NCBI GenBank assembly: GCA_900551015.1
Contig: URUI01000055.1
Span: forward strand, 1-13,797
Direction of reading: 5' to 3'
Source: an uncultured Collinsella sp.
GTDB taxonomy: Bacteria; Actinomycetota; Coriobacteriia; Coriobacteriales; Coriobacteriaceae
Length of the DNA: 13,797 nucleotides
Shown: positions 1-6,385 of the stretch, piece after piece
Layout: each line of letters starts with the position of its first letter
How positions within the stretch are numbered: position 1 is the first letter of the stretch
Program-made: the position numbers and the translations under genes
The notes under the pieces: generated by a model
Told to the model about the DNA's origin: nothing
Database searches by the model: none
Seen by the model: the letters and a program-made list of their open reading frames with translations, nothing else

Positions 1-99
1 CCGTCCGGCTCGGCGCACGAGGGCAGCCTGCCGCTCGTCGATGGCGCCGGCGAAGACCCGGCCGCCACGGTGGCCATGCCGGTTGCGCCTCAGGAGTAG
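1..99 (+). CDS. C-terminal tail of an unidentified protein (5' truncated)
   Basis: Frame 1 is open from the first base to a TAG at 97-99, giving 32 residues rich in Gly, Ala, Pro, Asp and Glu and ending ...VAMPVAPQE. Nearly every third codon base is G or C, as in the clear genes of this window, which supports real coding sequence. The composition looks like a disordered C-terminal tail. No domain is visible, so the product cannot be named. The next gene has its own promoter and starts 136 bp later, so the two need not share an operon. Confidence 0.6.
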   Translation, partial: PSGSAHEGSLPLVDGAGEDPAATVAMPVAPQE

Positions 100-178
100 G
101 CTCACTCGCTTATCACCATCATGTACCTGCGCTTTTACCGTACGCAGATGAGCGCGACGGCAAGTGTTGCGCTGCGGG

Positions 179-184
179 TATAAT
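179..184 (+). promoter_or_regulatory. -10 box of the YtxH/PRC-barrel operon
   Basis: A perfect TATAAT lies 51 bases before the chosen start codon of the YtxH gene. Transcription would begin near base 191, giving a leader of about 45 nt. I see no good -35 hexamer at the usual 16-18 bp distance: the stretch around 155-161 is GC-rich. An additional activator or a non-standard sigma interaction may be needed. Confidence 0.55.
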
Positions 185-235
185 GGACAGCATTCAAACG
201 GTGGGCATCGAGGTGCCCGCAGGAGAGGAATGATC

Positions 236-625
236 ATGGGAAAGACTTTCAGCTTTGTCTCCGGTGCGCTCTTTGGTGCTGCCGCCGGCGCTATCATCGG
301 CGTTGCTCTGGCCCCGCGCTCGGGTGCCGAGACCCGCGCCATGGCCGCCGATATCGCCAACGATGCCTGGGACAACATGCGTGACACCTACGAGCACAGT
401 GCCGAGGAGGCTCGTGCCGCGGTCAACGACTTTGGTCCGATGGTCGACGCCAAGACCGATGACCTGCGCGCCAAGGTCGACCTGGCCCGCGAGCGCATGG
501 ACCAGCTTCGCGAGCAGCTCAACGATGCCATCTCGGGCGGCAACGTGACGCCCGCTGCCGACGTCGTGGTCGAGAACGTCGCCGAGGCCGACACCGAGGC
601 CACGGAGCCCTCGACCGAGGCATAA
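236..625 (+). CDS. YtxH-like membrane-associated protein
   Basis: This 129-residue protein has the YtxH-family plan. Residues about 5-27 form a Gly/Ala-rich hydrophobic segment (SGALFGAAAGAIIGVALAP) followed by the family-typical basic turn RSGAETR. A long charged helical region follows (about 30-105), with many Ala, Glu, Asp and Arg residues and coiled-coil character. The tail is acidic (EADTEATEPSTEA). I chose ATG 236 because the ribosome binding site AGGAGAGG at 221-228 lies seven bases upstream; ATG 230 is too close, and longer in-frame starts lack a site. YtxH proteins are small and often stress-linked, with no defined biochemical role. The stop overlaps the start of the PRC-barrel gene, so the two are probably translated together. 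Membrane association is inferred from the N-terminal segment. Confidence 0.85.
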   Translation: MGKTFSFVSGALFGAAAGAIIGVALAPRSGAETRAMAADIANDAWDNMRDTYEHSAEEARAAVNDFGPMVDAKTDDLRAKVDLARERMDQLREQLNDAISGGNVTPAADVVVENVAEADTEATEPSTEA

Positions 626-1380
626 TGCGCGCAGGGGATTTTGTCGGCGTCAAGGTTTATCGTAAGCCTGCCGAAGACAAGCGCACCAAAAAGGACGGCA
701 CGCCGCGCAGCCCTAAAAAGCTCGGCAAGATTCACTTTCCCGTCTTTACCCCGGGCGGCACGCGCGTGGTGGGCTTTATGGTCCGCCAGTCCGATATCGC
801 GGGTATGATCGAGCGTCCCGACCGCTTTGTGGCGCTCGATGCCATCGGCGTCTATGAGGGTGCTGTCGCGGTCGACGACGTCAAGGGCACCTACGATGCC
901 GCCGCGGCCAAGCGCCTCGATATCAACCTAGACGATTGCATCATCTGGGTTGGCATGGACGTGCGCACGGAATCGGGCGATGTCGTGGGCTACTGCTCGG
1001 ACGTTGAGTTCAAGCCGCGCTCGGGTGTCGTGCAGACGTTCTACGTGACCGCCGGCACCGCCTCGAGTGTGCTGGTGGGCGACACGCAGATGCCGCCGAC
1101 GATGCTGCGTGGTTACGCGGACGGCGCGATGATCGTTTCGGACGAGGTCAAGACGCTCGGGTATTCGGGCGGCGCGGCCGCCAAGGCTGCCGAGGCCAGT
1201 GTCGTGGTGGGCGATAAGGTCAAGAAGGGCGCCAAGGTGCTCGATGACAAGGGATCGGTCGCCGTGGACAAAGGCAGCCGCGCACTGGGCAAGCAGCTCG
1301 GCAAGACGCGCGGTATGTTCAAGGCCTTTAAGGACGAATATCAAAAGGCGAGCGGGGGCTCGTCAAAAGCTAGCAAATAG
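625..1380 (+). CDS. PRC-barrel domain protein
   Basis: This 251-residue cytosolic protein has two apparent PRC-barrel-like beta units. The first spans about residues 33-90 (LGKIHFPVF...VVGFMVRQSD...). The second spans about 105-160 and carries the characteristic 'G-D-V-V-G-Y-C-S-D-V-E-F' type strand-turn. The C-terminal 60 residues are Lys/Ala/Gly-rich and helical (KVKKGAKVLDDKG, KQLGKTRGMFKAFKDEYQKA), possibly a nucleic-acid or membrane-surface contact. The ATG overlaps the preceding stop (TAATG at 623-627) with only a weak ribosome binding site, so translation is probably coupled to the YtxH gene. PRC barrels occur in RNA-processing, photosynthetic and sporulation proteins, and no specific role can be assigned. 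The MgtE-like protein at 3188 also begins with PRC-like repeats. Its third-base usage matches its neighbours, with no sign of transfer. Confidence 0.8.
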   Translation: MRAGDFVGVKVYRKPAEDKRTKKDGTPRSPKKLGKIHFPVFTPGGTRVVGFMVRQSDIAGMIERPDRFVALDAIGVYEGAVAVDDVKGTYDAAAAKRLDINLDDCIIWVGMDVRTESGDVVGYCSDVEFKPRSGVVQTFYVTAGTASSVLVGDTQMPPTMLRGYADGAMIVSDEVKTLGYSGGAAAKAAEASVVVGDKVKKGAKVLDDKGSVAVDKGSRALGKQLGKTRGMFKAFKDEYQKASGGSSKASK

Positions 1381-1401
1381 CGACGTACCAAATGATGGGA
1401 G

Positions 1402-1440
1402 GCGAGCCGGAGACATGTTGCTCCGGCTCGCTGTGTTTAT
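1402..1440 (+). terminator. Hairpin terminator after the PRC-barrel gene
   Basis: A perfect 11-bp stem (GCGAGCCGGAG at 1402-1412 with CTCCGGCTCGC at 1421-1431) encloses an 8-base loop and is followed by the T-rich TGTGTTTAT. The tract is interrupted, so termination may be partial. The next ribosome binding site starts immediately after, at 1441, so read-through into the deacetylase-like gene is possible. The hairpin could also affect access to that site. Confidence 0.7.
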
Positions 1441-1452
1441 GGGGGAGGGCAC

Positions 1453-2859
1453 ATGCGCCAAAACGAATCTAACTTAAACGGGCGCTCGGGTGCGCGTCCG
1501 ACGGCGCGCCGCGACCTGGGGCAACTGCCCAGCGGTCAGCGTCGACGTCGCCGTAAGCCCGGTGCGATGTACCTCAACCATAGCCGCGGGTTTAGCGACC
1601 GCAGCGCGCGCATCGGCAACGGGCGCTCGCCGCGCCGACCGTCCCGTCTGCCCTATGCGCTTATCGCCGTGGGTTGCGCGCTCGTGCTGTTTATCGCTGC
1701 CGTCGTGGGCTACGTCAACCGCAGCGTGGACGTGGAACTCAACGGGCAAAAGACCGCGGTGCGCGTGGGCTCTACGTTGCAGAATCTTATCGACGATCAA
1801 AGCCTGACCGAAACGTACGACGCCGGCGATCTGCTGGCCGTCGACGACAGCGTGCTCAAGCGCCATGGCGGCGAAAAGCTGTCGGTGAAGGTCGACGGCA
1901 AGCGCGTGAAGCAAGGCAAATGGGATAGTCGCGAACTTGAGGGCGGCGAGAAGGTGGCGGTCAAGGACGGCCGCAACGTGTACGAAAAGCACGAGATTCA
2001 GGCTACGGTTATCGAGCCCAAGCTCAAGGTCGAGGGCACGGGCGCTATCGAGTATGTGCAGACGTGGGGTGTCCAGGGCCGCTCGGAGGTGTGGGTCGGC
2101 GAGCAATCGGGTAAGACGCAGGACCGCGGCGAGGTTGTGCCCGCTACCGATTGCGTCGTTGCGTGCGCCAGCGTGGCGCCCAAGGGCAACAAAAAGTACG
2201 TGGCGCTGACGTTTGACGAGGGTCCGAGCGGCGCCACCAAACAGATCTTGCAGGTGCTCAAGGAAAAGGGCGTTACCGCGACGTTCTTCCTTTCGGGCGA
2301 TGCGGCCGAGGCCTCGCCTGCCACGGCCAAGGCGATTGTCGATGCCGGGTGCGAGATCGGATCCAACAGCTACAGCGACGATTCGCTCAAGGGTCAGGAC
2401 CGTGAGACGGTACGCGAACAGATCACGAAAGGCACCGATGCGATTAAGTCGGCGACCGGCGTGAAGACGATTCTGCTGCGTGCTCCCTACGCTGCCTTTG
2501 ACGAGCAAAACTGGATTGATGCGATGGACCTGGTCTCCGCCGTGGTCTCGTGGAATATTGACTCGGGCGACTGGCTGCTCAACGGTGCCGACGAGCAGGT
2601 CTCAACGGTGCTCGATTCGGTGACGCCGGGCAATATCGTGCTGCTCACCGATAGAGACGAATGCGCCGAGCAGACGCTCGAGGCGCTGCCGCAGATTATC
2701 GACGGTCTTGTCGCCGACGGATACAAGATCGTGACGCTCAGCGACCTGGTCAAGACGGACACATCGCTCAGCAAAAAGCTCACCTCGCTGACGAAGGTCA
2801 CCATGCCCAAGGACGCCGTGTTCCCCCAACTTGCCGAGGACGATGACACCACAGAGTAG
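1453..2859 (+). CDS. Membrane-anchored NodB/polysaccharide-deacetylase-fold protein, probably catalytically dead
   Basis: The protein has 468 residues, with a GGGGGAGGG ribosome binding site at 1441-1449. An Arg-rich cytoplasmic N-terminus (1-65, including RRRRRK) precedes one transmembrane helix at about 67-88. The extracellular part has a beta-rich linker (about 92-245; the start resembles DUF348-type repeats, VDVELNGQKTAVRVGSTLQNL) and a C-terminal NodB domain (about 248-450). The five NodB motifs are recognisable but altered. TFDDGP is TFDEGP (D255, E256). The zinc-binding H-[ST]-x-x-H is N305-S-Y-S-D309. RxPY is kept (R343-A-P-Y346). The WxxDxxDW motif is kept (W367 to W374). The final LxH motif is L398-T399-D400. 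All three histidines expected for metal binding and catalysis are therefore absent. The family normally removes acetyl groups from peptidoglycan or chitin-like sugars. Here a binding or structural envelope role is more likely. There is no frameshift or early stop. Confidence 0.85.
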   Translation: MRQNESNLNGRSGARPTARRDLGQLPSGQRRRRRKPGAMYLNHSRGFSDRSARIGNGRSPRRPSRLPYALIAVGCALVLFIAAVVGYVNRSVDVELNGQKTAVRVGSTLQNLIDDQSLTETYDAGDLLAVDDSVLKRHGGEKLSVKVDGKRVKQGKWDSRELEGGEKVAVKDGRNVYEKHEIQATVIEPKLKVEGTGAIEYVQTWGVQGRSEVWVGEQSGKTQDRGEVVPATDCVVACASVAPKGNKKYVALTFDEGPSGATKQILQVLKEKGVTATFFLSGDAAEASPATAKAIVDAGCEIGSNSYSDDSLKGQDRETVREQITKGTDAIKSATGVKTILLRAPYAAFDEQNWIDAMDLVSAVVSWNIDSGDWLLNGADEQVSTVLDSVTPGNIVLLTDRDECAEQTLEALPQIIDGLVADGYKIVTLSDLVKTDTSLSKKLTSLTKVTMPKDAVFPQLAEDDDTTE

Positions 2860-2920
2860 TCATTGGGTAGTCGTTTAAGAACGTCCCCAAGGGCTATGTC
2901 ACGGATACGTCAGCGTTTGG

Positions 2921-2944
2921 TATGCCTGCAATGTGCAGCGCATA
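2921..2944 (+). other. Short hairpin downstream of the deacetylase-like gene
   Basis: TATGCCTGCA and TGCAGCGCATA pair with a single bulged base around a 3-base ATG loop. No T tract follows, so it is not a standard intrinsic terminator. It lies upstream of the proposed promoter of the metal operon and could be a weak terminator or a protein-binding site. Nothing else is recognisable between 2860 and 2970 apart from a short sequence related to the repeat near 6771. Confidence 0.3.
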
Positions 2945-2970
2945 AATTCGATGCCGCAGGGCGATGCTGA

Positions 2971-2979
2971 TGCTATAGT
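2971..2979 (+). promoter_or_regulatory. Extended -10 promoter of the metal operon
   Basis: TGCTATAGT combines the TGn extension with a -10-like TATAGT (2974-2979). A -35-like TTCGAT at 2947-2952 is spaced too far (21 bp), but extended -10 promoters can tolerate a poor -35. Transcription would begin near 2986, directly before the structured leader. Confidence 0.5.
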
Positions 2980-2985
2980 TACTGC

Positions 2986-3187
2986 GGTTAATGAGGGTCA
3001 AGAGAAAGGTTACAGGTGAAATCCAAACCTCGACCATACAGTCGATGACCCCATGCAGGTGCTTTTTGCGCATGCACGGGGTGTAAGCGTCGAGCGGCGT
3101 GCCGCCCGCGCATGCGTATACATATCCAGAAGCCCCCGGACGCCGCACGCGCGGCCGCGTCCGGAGGAATAATGATGGGGAGCACCA
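2986..3187 (+). promoter_or_regulatory. Structured RNA leader of the metal operon, riboswitch candidate of unassigned class
   Basis: About 200 nt of gene-free transcript precede the MgtE-like/NRMT operon. By eye it folds into a three-way junction closed by GGGTCA (2995-3000) with TGACCC (3046-3051). Arm A is AGGTT (3007-3011) with AACCT (3026-3030). Arm B is CGAC (3031-3034) with GTCG (3041-3044). An alternative hairpin pairs ACCCC (3048-3052) with GGGGT (3078-3082), TGCA with TGCA, and GTGC with GCGC, around a TTTTT loop. It uses the same ACCC bases as the junction stem, so the two folds exclude each other. Further downstream, CCGGACGC (3136-3143) pairs with GCGTCCGG (3157-3164), covering part of the GGAGG at 3163-3167. 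This layout resembles an aptamer plus a translation-control platform. I do not see the conserved core of the ykoK/M-box magnesium riboswitch, so the class is open. Confidence 0.5.
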
Positions 3188-3204
3188 TTGAATTATCTGA
3201 GTGA
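3172..3204 (+). other. Possible leader peptide ORF (10 codons) upstream of the MgtE-like gene
   Basis: ATG 3172 (or 3175) opens a short frame reading MMGSTIELSE and ending at TGA 3202-3204. It is preceded by the best ribosome binding site in this region, GGAGG at 3163-3167. It overlaps the TTG start at 3188 out of frame and stops one base before the in-frame ATG at 3206 of the next gene, an arrangement that would allow termination and reinitiation. Whether it is translated cannot be told from sequence. It is too short for homology-based support. Confidence 0.35.
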
Positions 3205-5032
3205 GATGCTCAAATTGCCGGTCTTGGACGTCGACGGCGAAAAGCTCGGCGTGGTCAACGATTTTGGCATTGCTACCGGCGAAGTTTTTCCGCACGTGAC
3301 GTCGCTCGCGTTCCGCGGCCCCGGCAAGACGCCGTTTATGATCAGCTGGCGCAAATGGGTCGACCGTATCGACGAGACGGGCGTGTATCTCAACACGTCT
3401 GCCACCAATATTCGCTTCTCGTACCTGCAGCCGACCGAGCTCCTGCTGGCGCGCGACGTGCTCAATAAGCAGATTGTCGACACGCAGGGCATGAAGGTCG
3501 TGCGCGTCAACGACATCAAGTTTTCCATGTCGGGCGAAAACCAGCTGCGCCTGCTGGGCGCCGAGGTCGGTGCTCGCGGTCTGCTACGCGCCATCAGCCC
3601 CGCGCTCGAGCATATCGTCGAAGGCTTTATGAAGCACCTGGGCAAGCCGCTCAGTGAGGACATCATCGCTTGGTCCTACATGGACCTGCTCGACCGCTCG
3701 ACCAAGAACATCCAACTCTCGGTGTCGCACAAGACGCTCGGCGAGCTGCACCCTGCCGACATCGCCGACATTATCGAGCAGCTCGACCCGCGCCTGCGTG
3801 CGCAGGTGTTTGCGCAGCTCGATACTGCCCAGGCCGCCGAGGCCATCTCGGAGTTCGATGACGACGAGCTTATGACCGAGATGCTCGAGGGCCTGTCCGA
3901 CACCGACGCATCGTCGATGCTGGCCATGATGGACCCGGACGACGCTGCCGACCTGATCGACGAGCTTGATTACGAGAAGGCCGAGAAGCTCCTGCGCCTG
4001 ATGGGCGTCAAGGAGGAGAAGGCGATTCGTAACCTGCTGGGGTATGAGGACAACACCGCCGGCCGCATCATGACCTCGGAGTTTGTCTCCCTGCCCGCCA
4101 CGGCAACGGTCGGTGACGCCATCGAGGCGATCCGCGAGCTCGACGAGGACTTCGAGAGCGTCTATTACGTCTATACCGAGGATCCGAGTGGCATGCTGAC
4201 CGGCGTGCTTTCGCTGCGCACGCTGATCGTAGCCGACCGCGACGCCACGCTGGGTCAGTTGGCCTATCGCGACCTGGTCTATGTGTCGCCCGACGAGGAC
4301 CAGGAAGACGTGACGGACGAGATGACCAAGTACGACCTGGTTGCCATCCCTGTCTGCGACGAGAACCGTCATATCCTTGGTATCGTGACCTTCGACGACG
4401 CCATGGACGTTATCGCCGAGGAGCATCAGGAGGACCTGCAGATCGCCGGTGTCGGCTCGGGCGATAGCGCGTCGGACGACTCGACGAACGTGCTCAGCTG
4501 GTTCGTGCATCGTCAGTACTGGGTTGTTGTATGGGGCATCGCATCGTGCATCATGGCGACCGTGCTGGGAACGGCGCTCGGCTCCGCGCATCTGGTGGTG
4601 TTCCCCATGTGCGCCATGCCGCTCGTGCTGCTGGCGGCCTCGCGCATGGTGTCGTTCGTCAAGAACTACTTCCTGGAGTATGACGGTCACGACGACGAGC
4701 CCAAGCCGTATCTGGGATTCTTCTTCCAGAGCACGGGCATGGGCCTGATTCTGTCACTCGTGACCTACCTGTGCGCCCAGCTGGTGCGCACCGCTGCATT
4801 CCCCGATGCCTCTATGTTTGAGGAGCAGCTCTTTACCGGCTGCTTTAACATTGCCGCCATCATTTGCCTGGTTGGCAACATGAGTGCCGTGATTTACCTG
4901 ATGGTGCTGTTCTGGCGTGACGAGCATGACCTCAACACGTCGGGCACCGCCATGAACGTCATTGCCGTCATGATCTCGTGCGTGGCGTATTGCATCGCTG
5001 CGGTGCTGCTCGCCATGTCAGTCATGGGCTAG
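3188..5032 (+). CDS. MgtE-like protein: PRC-like N-terminus, MgtE-N domain, CBS pair, atypical membrane domain
   Basis: The protein has 614 residues. Residues about 8-75 and 82-135 are PRC-barrel-like repeats (LPVLDVDGEKLGVVNDFGI; LLLARDVLNKQIVDTQG). About 185-290 is the MgtE N-terminal helical domain (LHPADIADIIEQLDP, LLGYEDNTAGRIMTSEFV). Two CBS domains follow at about 293-350 and 358-413. In MgtE these parts sense cytosolic Mg2+. The C-terminus (about 443-611) has around five hydrophobic helices but lacks the MgtE GGNxGxQ signature and the acidic residue expected in the last pore helix. It may therefore regulate its partner rather than transport. TTG 3188 is supported by GGGGAG at 3177-3182; ATG 3206 (residue 7) is the alternative. 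The NRMT gene begins 8 bases after the stop, so the two form an operon. Confidence 0.85.
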   Translation: MNYLSEMLKLPVLDVDGEKLGVVNDFGIATGEVFPHVTSLAFRGPGKTPFMISWRKWVDRIDETGVYLNTSATNIRFSYLQPTELLLARDVLNKQIVDTQGMKVVRVNDIKFSMSGENQLRLLGAEVGARGLLRAISPALEHIVEGFMKHLGKPLSEDIIAWSYMDLLDRSTKNIQLSVSHKTLGELHPADIADIIEQLDPRLRAQVFAQLDTAQAAEAISEFDDDELMTEMLEGLSDTDASSMLAMMDPDDAADLIDELDYEKAEKLLRLMGVKEEKAIRNLLGYEDNTAGRIMTSEFVSLPATATVGDAIEAIRELDEDFESVYYVYTEDPSGMLTGVLSLRTLIVADRDATLGQLAYRDLVYVSPDEDQEDVTDEMTKYDLVAIPVCDENRHILGIVTFDDAMDVIAEEHQEDLQIAGVGSGDSASDDSTNVLSWFVHRQYWVVVWGIASCIMATVLGTALGSAHLVVFPMCAMPLVLLAASRMVSFVKNYFLEYDGHDDEPKPYLGFFFQSTGMGLILSLVTYLCAQLVRTAAFPDASMFEEQLFTGCFNIAAIICLVGNMSAVIYLMVLFWRDEHDLNTSGTAMNVIAVMISCVAYCIAAVLLAMSVMG

Positions 5033-5040
5033 GTGGTCGC

Positions 5041-6303
5041 GTGCAAAATACCAAGCAAAAGTCGGGCACCAAGCAAAAGCTGACCATCGCGGCCATCTTT
5101 GGCGCTATGGGTCCCGGTCTGTTGGCGGCGCTTTCGGGCAATGATGCCGGCGGCATTGCAACGTATTCCAGCGCGGGCGCCAGCTATGGCTACAAGATGC
5201 TGTGGATGCTTCCTGTCATGACCGTGCTGCTCATCGTGACGCAGGAGACCGCGGCGCGCTGCGGCTGCGTCACGGGCAAGGGCCTGGCATCGCTCATTCG
5301 CGAGCGCTTTGGCGTGCGCAAGAGTGTACTTGCTATGGCGGCGCTGTTGATCGCCAACACGGCTGTGACCATTTCGGAGTTTGCGGGTATTGCGAGCGGC
5401 CTTGCCCTCTTTGGCGTGCCGGCGAGCATCTCGGTGCCGTTGGTGGCGCTGCTGGTGTGGATGCTTACCATGTCGGGGAGTTTCCAGCGCATCGAGAAGA
5501 TTCTGCTGCTGGTGAGCTGCGTGTTCGTGACCTATATTGTCGCCACGTTTATGGCTGGCCCCAACTGGGGTGAGGTCGCGGTCGACCTGGTCGTGCCCAA
5601 CATTCAAAATGACCCCAGCTACGTGTCACTCGTGGTCGCAACGATCGGTACCACCATCGCGCCGTGGATGATTTTCTTGGCGCAGAACAACGTGGTCGAT
5701 AAGAATGCGGGCGAGGACGACATCGTGCTGCAGCGTATTGATACCGTGAGCGGCTCGATCGCTGCCGATATCATTGCCGGCTTTATTATCATCACGACCG
5801 GTACGGTGTTGTTTCCGGCGGGTATTCAGATTAGCGATGCCGCCGATGCTGCCCGCGCGCTGGAACCTATTGCGGGTCAGTGGTCCACGGTACTGTTTGC
5901 CTCGGGCCTGGTCGCGGCGAGCTTCTTGGCCGCCTGCGTGCTGCCGGGCGTTACGTCGAGCGCTATCTGCGAGGCATTTGGCTGGGAGCGCGGTGCCGAC
6001 CGCAGCTGGGACGAGGCCCCGGTCTATCGCGGCATCATTACGGCCATCATCGGTATCTCTGCCGTGCTGGTGCTTATGCCCGGCGTCGATCTGTTCCAGA
6101 TTATGATGACCTCGCAGGTCATCAATGGCGTGCTGCTGCCCGTGGTTCTGGTGTTCCAGGTGGTTATTGCCGCTGACCGTCACATTATGGGCACTAACCG
6201 CAACGGCCGCGTGTGGAATGTGCTCACTTGGGCGACTATCGGTGTGATTACGGTGCTGACGGTCGTCATGTTTGTTCTACAGGCGATGGGCTACAGCGCG
6301 TAG
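5041..6303 (+). CDS. Nramp-related magnesium transporter (NRMT, SLC11 family)
   Basis: This is a 420-residue inner-membrane protein with about eleven hydrophobic segments. It begins MGPGLLAALSGNDAGG, as in SLC11/Nramp proteins. The metal-site motifs mark the NRMT branch, known from clostridia and Eggerthella lenta, which carries Mg2+ rather than Mn2+ or Fe2+. The helix-1 DPGN is D35-A-G-G38, keeping only the aspartate. The helix-6 MPH is A207-P-W209, so the transition-metal-selecting methionine and the histidine are gone. GTG 5041 is chosen because AGGTGG (5031-5036) lies five bases upstream; an ATG in the same frame at 4978 lies deep inside the preceding gene. The gene follows the MgtE-like gene by 8 bases and ends before a strong terminator. 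The MgtE-like cytosolic domains may sense Mg2+ for it. Mg2+ specificity is inferred from motifs. Confidence 0.88.
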   Translation: MQNTKQKSGTKQKLTIAAIFGAMGPGLLAALSGNDAGGIATYSSAGASYGYKMLWMLPVMTVLLIVTQETAARCGCVTGKGLASLIRERFGVRKSVLAMAALLIANTAVTISEFAGIASGLALFGVPASISVPLVALLVWMLTMSGSFQRIEKILLLVSCVFVTYIVATFMAGPNWGEVAVDLVVPNIQNDPSYVSLVVATIGTTIAPWMIFLAQNNVVDKNAGEDDIVLQRIDTVSGSIAADIIAGFIIITTGTVLFPAGIQISDAADAARALEPIAGQWSTVLFASGLVAASFLAACVLPGVTSSAICEAFGWERGADRSWDEAPVYRGIITAIIGISAVLVLMPGVDLFQIMMTSQVINGVLLPVVLVFQVVIAADRHIMGTNRNGRVWNVLTWATIGVITVLTVVMFVLQAMGYSA

Positions 6304-6323
6304 CGCCTCTTTTGGACTCCAAA

Positions 6324-6356
6324 CAGGCCGCAGCGATGGACTGCGGCCTGTTTTTT
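6324..6356 (+). terminator. Intrinsic terminator of the metal operon
   Basis: A perfect 10-bp stem (CAGGCCGCAG at 6324-6333 with CTGCGGCCTG at 6341-6350) has a 7-base loop and six T residues at 6351-6356. It starts 20 bases after the NRMT stop. Confidence 0.95.
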
Positions 6357-6385
6357 GCCCGCTATAGGGCGTTAGTTATATGGCA

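Noticed and set aside
1474..2508. 344-residue minus-strand frame inside the deacetylase-like gene
   Set aside because: Shadow frame. The plus strand carries a ribosome binding site, a membrane anchor and recognisable NodB motifs.
2986..3187. ykoK/M-box magnesium riboswitch
   Set aside because: Position and length fit, but the conserved M-box core segments and 3' closing sequence are not visible by eye. Reported as an unassigned structured leader instead.
3584..4690. 368-residue minus-strand frame inside the MgtE-like gene
   Set aside because: Shadow of a clear coding sequence: no ribosome binding site, and His/Arg/Val-rich low-complexity translation.
5041..6303. MntH-type manganese/iron Nramp
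   Set aside because: The DPGN and MPH metal-site motifs of MntH are replaced by DAGG and APW, which points to the magnesium-transporting NRMT branch.
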